A stretch of DNA of 9,726 nt from Pseudomonadota bacterium (GTDB taxonomy: Bacteria; Pseudomonadota; Alphaproteobacteria; Caulobacterales; Caulobacteraceae): contig JAEXZS010000062.1 in NCBI GenBank assembly GCA_023451375.1, positions 1 through 9,726 of the forward strand, written 5' to 3'. A program made the translations under genes and the position numbers. Shown in pieces: positions 7,501-9,726 of this stretch (positions are counted from its first letter, which is position 1; every line of letters starts with the position of its first letter). Under the pieces are notes generated by a model. It searched no databases and was not told where the DNA came from. It saw only the letters and a program-made list of their open reading frames with translations.

Positions 7501-7830
7501 ATGAGTGTTCTATCCCGGAAAGAAGCGGAAAAGGTGGTCGGAGCGACCATGCCCGGATGGCGACTGGCATCTGCGGGACCCGTCGTCACGATCACGTCCT
7601 TTGTTCAGGATCAGGGGTTTGAGATGAAGATCGACAGCGGGCCGAGCCTGGACGAGTTGCGCCGGAAATTTCTTGGAACAGGCTCTCCGTCGCCCCAGGC
7701 TGACTTCATCGACGCCGGTCACAATGCGCGGGGTCAGGACGTCACCGCGGTCCGGATCGAGCCCATAGGCGGCGGCGGGGCCAAGACGGCGGACATTGTC
7801 GGCGGCCGGGTCACCATCGTCCAGGGCTGA
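7501..7830 (+). CDS. Small protein of unknown function, partner of the MBL-peptidase
   Basis: This is a 109-residue soluble protein without signal peptide, membrane segment or Cys. I do not recognise a family. The N-terminal part (about 1-60) has a helix, a beta-rich stretch (PVVTITSF, FEMKIDSG) and a second helix (SLDELRRKFLG). The C-terminal part contains VTAVRIEPIGGGG and ends with VGGRVTIVQG, suggesting a small beta-rich domain. ATG 7501 was chosen because GGAGG stands at 7485-7489 eleven bases ahead; a TTG at 7483 in the same frame would swallow that site. It begins 34 bases after the large gene with no terminator between, so it is probably translated from the same message. It could be an inhibitor, a substrate or a sensor for the peptidase; the sequence alone does not say which. 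Confidence 0.78.
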   Translation: MSVLSRKEAEKVVGATMPGWRLASAGPVVTITSFVQDQGFEMKIDSGPSLDELRRKFLGTGSPSPQADFIDAGHNARGQDVTAVRIEPIGGGGAKTADIVGGRVTIVQG

Positions 7831-8382
7831 GGTTAGAACGGCGGGTTCGAACGAAGGAAGATCGCGCCGGCCAAGCCGAAATCACGCGTTGCAAAAGCCG
7901 ATCGCTACGGCGCAGCATTGATGAGCAGACGGTCGTTCACACCGTGGGGCGTCAGGCTGGCGACCACGCTGTTGTGATAGCGGATCAGCCACTCATATTT
8001 CATATGCACGTCTGCCTCGCGGCCGCAACAGGCGGCAGCCTCCAGGACCTTGTCACGATGTCTCGCCAGCAACTCGGCGATTGAAACGCCAGGGTCGAGA
8101 TTGAAGCCATGACGCGGAGATAGTCGACCAAATATCTCGCCGAGCTCGCGCGCCGGAACACCTGACGCCCGTCCCTGCGCCGTGGGGCGGAGCGCTCGTG
8201 AATCTGGGCGACATAGACCACAGTTGCGGCTTCGACACGCCCATACCATCACGCCGGCTTACCCCGATGCAGGCCGGCGCTATTTCCCTTTTTCCATGGC
8301 AATGACGAACGCGCCCGTGGTCGAGGCAAGCGGTGAAGGGGGCCGGGGCGCTGACGGGTGTAAGCGAGGCCAGGCCTAGCCC
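7831..8382. other. Stretch of about 550 bp with no intact gene
   Basis: Between the small protein and the PfpI-type gene there is only the possible frameshifted remnant at 7905-8252. Beyond that, a short minus frame ends LASTTGAFVIAMEKGK with a TAG at 8280-8282; it resembles a protein tail but has no start of its own, and it lies just downstream of the PfpI-type gene. No terminator with a U-run was seen after either gene. Confidence 0.4.
7905..8252 (-). pseudogene. Probable frameshifted remnant of an unknown gene
   Basis: One minus frame (8252 to the TAG at 7905) gives a believable C-terminal half: GFNLDPGVSIAELLARHRDK and then a helical region with HMKYEWLIRYHNSVVASLTP. Its first half is poor (many Arg, Cys and Ala, low GC at third codon positions). 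In a neighbouring minus frame the region about 8115-8237 reads well instead: TVVYVAQIHERSAPRRRDGR followed by an RRASSARYLVDYLRVM segment with G/C-rich third positions. The good frame switches at about 8105-8118, and one added base there would join both halves into a protein of roughly 110 residues. I do not recognise the family. No convincing start or ribosome site was found, and a TGA closes the first frame upstream. This may be chance reading frames. Confidence 0.35.
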
Positions 8383-9153
8383 TTACTGCCCCGGCGTAGC
8401 GACCACACCGCCCAGAGCGTCGATGATGTCCTGCGGTGCGGTGCGAACTGATCCCGTATCGAACGGCGGATCCGGATCGTATTCAATCGCGAGCTGCGCC
8501 ATCTGACCGCTTCGTCTGCCGTAGATTTCGGCAATAAGGGCGATGGTCAGATCCACCCCCGCCATCACACCCGCTGATGTCCAATATTTGCCGTCCTGCG
8601 TCCACCGCTCGGGCACAAAGGTGGCGCCAAATCCACTCAGCATCGGCGTGAACTTCCAGTAGGTCGTGGCGCGCCTACCGTCCAACAGGCCAAGGCGTGC
8701 GAGAAACAAAGCGCCCGTGCAGATGCCGACGGTGTAGCTTGAAACGGCGTCCATCCGTCGAACCCAGTCCGCGGTCTGCGGGTCCGCCGCCGCCGTCAAC
8801 ATCTCCTTGGCCCCTCCCGGTATGAGAAGAACATCCGTCGTCGCGACTTCATCAAAGGTGAGGTTCGCCTTGTAATCGACGATGCCGCTGTCGCTTTTGA
8901 CGACATTCGTCGTCTTGCCCACCAGCAGGATCTCAAATCCGTCGATGCGGTGCATCGCCTCGTAAGGCCCGATCCAGTCCAGCATCGTGGCTCCGGGATA
9001 GATCAAGATGGCGACCCGTGTCTTGCGGCCATGGCGCGTCCCGATCAGGCCTCCCTCGGAGCGCTGTCGAGCGGCTGCGTTAGTGCTCATCAGACCTACA
9101 CCCATCCCCAATCCCAGGGAGGCAAGGGCTCTGCGATTTAGCCACGTCGTCAT
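8383..9153 (-). CDS. DJ-1/PfpI family protein, isonitrile hydratase-like, with Tat-like leader
   Basis: This 256-residue protein of the class I glutamine-amidotransferase-like fold shows Asp59 in LDWIGPYEAM, the LLIPGG turn (109-114) and the nucleophile Cys145-Thr146 in VGICTGALFLARLGLLDGRR. In Pseudomonas isonitrile hydratase (InhA) the matching Asp, Cys and Thr are needed to turn isonitriles into N-formamides, so that reaction is the closest known one; the true substrate is open. The GlxA-type regulators share this domain but carry a C-terminal AraC DNA-binding region, which is absent here. Residues 1-28 (NRR, a hydrophobic stretch LASLGLGMGVGLM, then NAAA) resemble a twin-arginine signal peptide, suggesting export after folding. 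ATG 9153 has only a weak GAG ahead of it. It is transcribed alone as far as can be seen. Confidence 0.87.
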   Translation of the reverse strand: MTTWLNRRALASLGLGMGVGLMSTNAAARQRSEGGLIGTRHGRKTRVAILIYPGATMLDWIGPYEAMHRIDGFEILLVGKTTNVVKSDSGIVDYKANLTFDEVATTDVLLIPGGAKEMLTAAADPQTADWVRRMDAVSSYTVGICTGALFLARLGLLDGRRATTYWKFTPMLSGFGATFVPERWTQDGKYWTSAGVMAGVDLTIALIAEIYGRRSGQMAQLAIEYDPDPPFDTGSVRTAPQDIIDALGGVVATPGQ

Positions 9154-9530
9154 GAGAAAGCTCTGTGTACTAAGGGATCAAGGACACGATGCGGCCGCGC
9201 CTTCGAGCCGAAGGCTTACATCGGTCGCCTTAAACGACAAGGACGAAAAGCCGCCCTTGCCTGCCATCGGGCGCGGCTCAAGGCGCTTTGGATCTCCGAA
9301 GGCTGCGAGGTCCGGCGGCCGTACAGCGTCACGGACAAGCCGTTAGGACGGAGCCTTGACCGGGCCGCGTTCGAGGTTTCATCTCATCCGAGGCAGCAGG
9401 TCGATCAACAGCTGCTGTTTGGCGAATCTGAGCCCAGAGACGCCCAGACGAGCGACGTCGTCTCGCTCAAGCAAATGGGGCGGGCGCGTCTACCCACCCC
9501 ATTTGGCTAATGGCCCACCATTCTGACGTT
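9154..9530. other. Intergenic stretch of about 380 bp with two hairpins
   Basis: This is the 5' side of the PfpI-type gene. A perfect 7-bp inverted repeat with a 3-base loop (GCCTTCG AGC CGAAGGC, 9199-9215) would lie in the leader of that gene if its promoter is upstream. A 13-bp hairpin is at 9472-9505. A plus-strand frame from about 9200 to a TAA at 9508 is open for about 100 codons but has no start codon or ribosome site and ends in the hairpin. No other gene could be supported. Confidence 0.5.
9472..9505 (-). terminator. Long hairpin, possible terminator of the truncated minus-strand gene
   Basis: CAAATGGGGCGGG (9472-9484) pairs with CCCACCCCATTTG (9493-9505) across an 8-base loop. On the plus strand one pair is a C-A mismatch, but in the minus-strand RNA it becomes a G-U wobble, so the full 13-bp stem forms only in that direction. 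It begins 26 bases after the stop of the gene tail at 9531. There is no good U-run after the stem (it reads AUUUGCUUGAG), so termination would be weak or Rho-assisted. Confidence 0.55.
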
Positions 9531-9640
9531 TCACTCAGGCGTCAGCAGGCGCGCGTCGCGGTCCGCTTCCTGGCGATCAAGCAATGTCCGCAGTTGGCGG
9601 ATTTCGTTGAAAAAGGCGGGCTCGGGCAATTGGCATAATG
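9531..9640 (-). pseudogene. C-terminal tail of an unknown gene cut by the right-hand IS
   Basis: The minus strand reads 34 codons to a TGA at 9531-9533: LPEPAFFNEIRQLRTLLDRQ, then an acidic/basic helix ending DARLLTPE. The composition is that of a real alpha-helical protein end, with charged and Leu heptad-like spacing. Upstream the frame enters the IS end and closes at a TGA at 9654-9656, so the rest of the gene has been separated from this piece. The family is not recognised. The stretch is short, so chance cannot be excluded; the hairpin just downstream supports it. Confidence 0.4.
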
Positions 9641-9726
9641 GGACGTCGCTGATTCACTCTGGTTGTTGAGACGGGAGGTTCAGCGATGATGGGCGAGCGG
9701 CGGGTCGATCAGTCGGCCCTGTTCTA
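9640..9726 (+). mobile_element. IS1182/IS5-like insertion sequence, left end (cut by window edge)
   Basis: The start of a transposase gene with a short leader lies here. The IS boundary is placed at about 9640 because the minus-strand gene tail loses sense there; the terminal inverted repeat cannot be confirmed without the far end. Confidence 0.6.
9686..9726 (+). CDS. IS1182/IS5-like transposase, first 13 codons (partial)
   Basis: ATG ATG at 9686-9691 begins MMGERRVDQSALF and the frame runs off the window at a Tyr codon. This matches the well-known start (MMG-x-x-x-x-x-Q-x-x-LFYEF) of DDE transposases usually annotated as IS1182 or IS5-like. A strong ribosome site GGGAGG (9673-9678) precedes it. 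IS1182 versus another IS5-like group cannot be decided from 13 residues. Confidence 0.75.
   Translation, partial: MMGERRVDQSALF

Noticed and set aside
9196..9510. Plus-strand frame open for about 100 codons ending TAA at 9508
   Set aside because: No start codon or ribosome site in frame; third-position GC is no higher than background; the end lies inside the 13-bp hairpin.

Overview
The window is high-GC DNA with alphaproteobacterial character. The insertion-sequence types, the gene families and the codon use suggest Caulobacterales, perhaps Brevundimonas; this is an impression, not a proof. Both edges lie inside insertion sequences of different families: an IS3-family element on the left (about 1-127, minus) and an IS1182/IS5-like element on the right (about 9640 onward, plus). 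The segment between looks like accessory DNA with several gene remnants.

Layout. (1) 128-2085, plus: an OmpR-type response regulator whose first half-receiver was removed by the IS3 element, followed by its intact sensor histidine kinase. (2) 2218-4302, minus: a MarR repressor, a crotonase-fold protein whose active site fits a delta3,delta2-enoyl-CoA isomerase (ECI2/PECI type) better than a hydratase, and an HSDL2-like short-chain dehydrogenase. These form a tight operon for acyl-CoA metabolism. Two operator-like palindromes exactly 20 bp apart cover the MarR start. The isomerase gene carries an apparent single-base deletion near its 3' end. (3) 4328-4913: about 590 bp without a convincing gene. 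(4) 4914-7830, plus: an 850-residue protein fusing a ComEC-type metallo-beta-lactamase domain to a C-terminal caspase/gingipain-like (C25-type) cysteine peptidase domain, followed by a 109-residue protein I do not recognise. This pair is the best candidate for an undescribed system. (5) 7831-8382: a probable remnant of a frameshifted minus-strand gene. (6) 8383-9153, minus: a DJ-1/PfpI protein related to isonitrile hydratase, with a Tat-like leader. (7) 9154-9726: mostly non-coding, with a strong hairpin, a 34-codon gene tail cut at the right IS, and the first codons of the right transposase.

How the genes work together. The MarR operon is a coherent catabolic unit, probably de-repressed by an acyl-CoA or aromatic acid. 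The histidine kinase has lost a functional partner at this locus. The MBL-peptidase fusion and its small neighbour probably act together: the MBL half resembles the nuclease-like domain of ComEC and the other half a suicide-type protease, so a role in defence or conflict is reasonable but inferred. No tRNA, rRNA or CRISPR array was seen.
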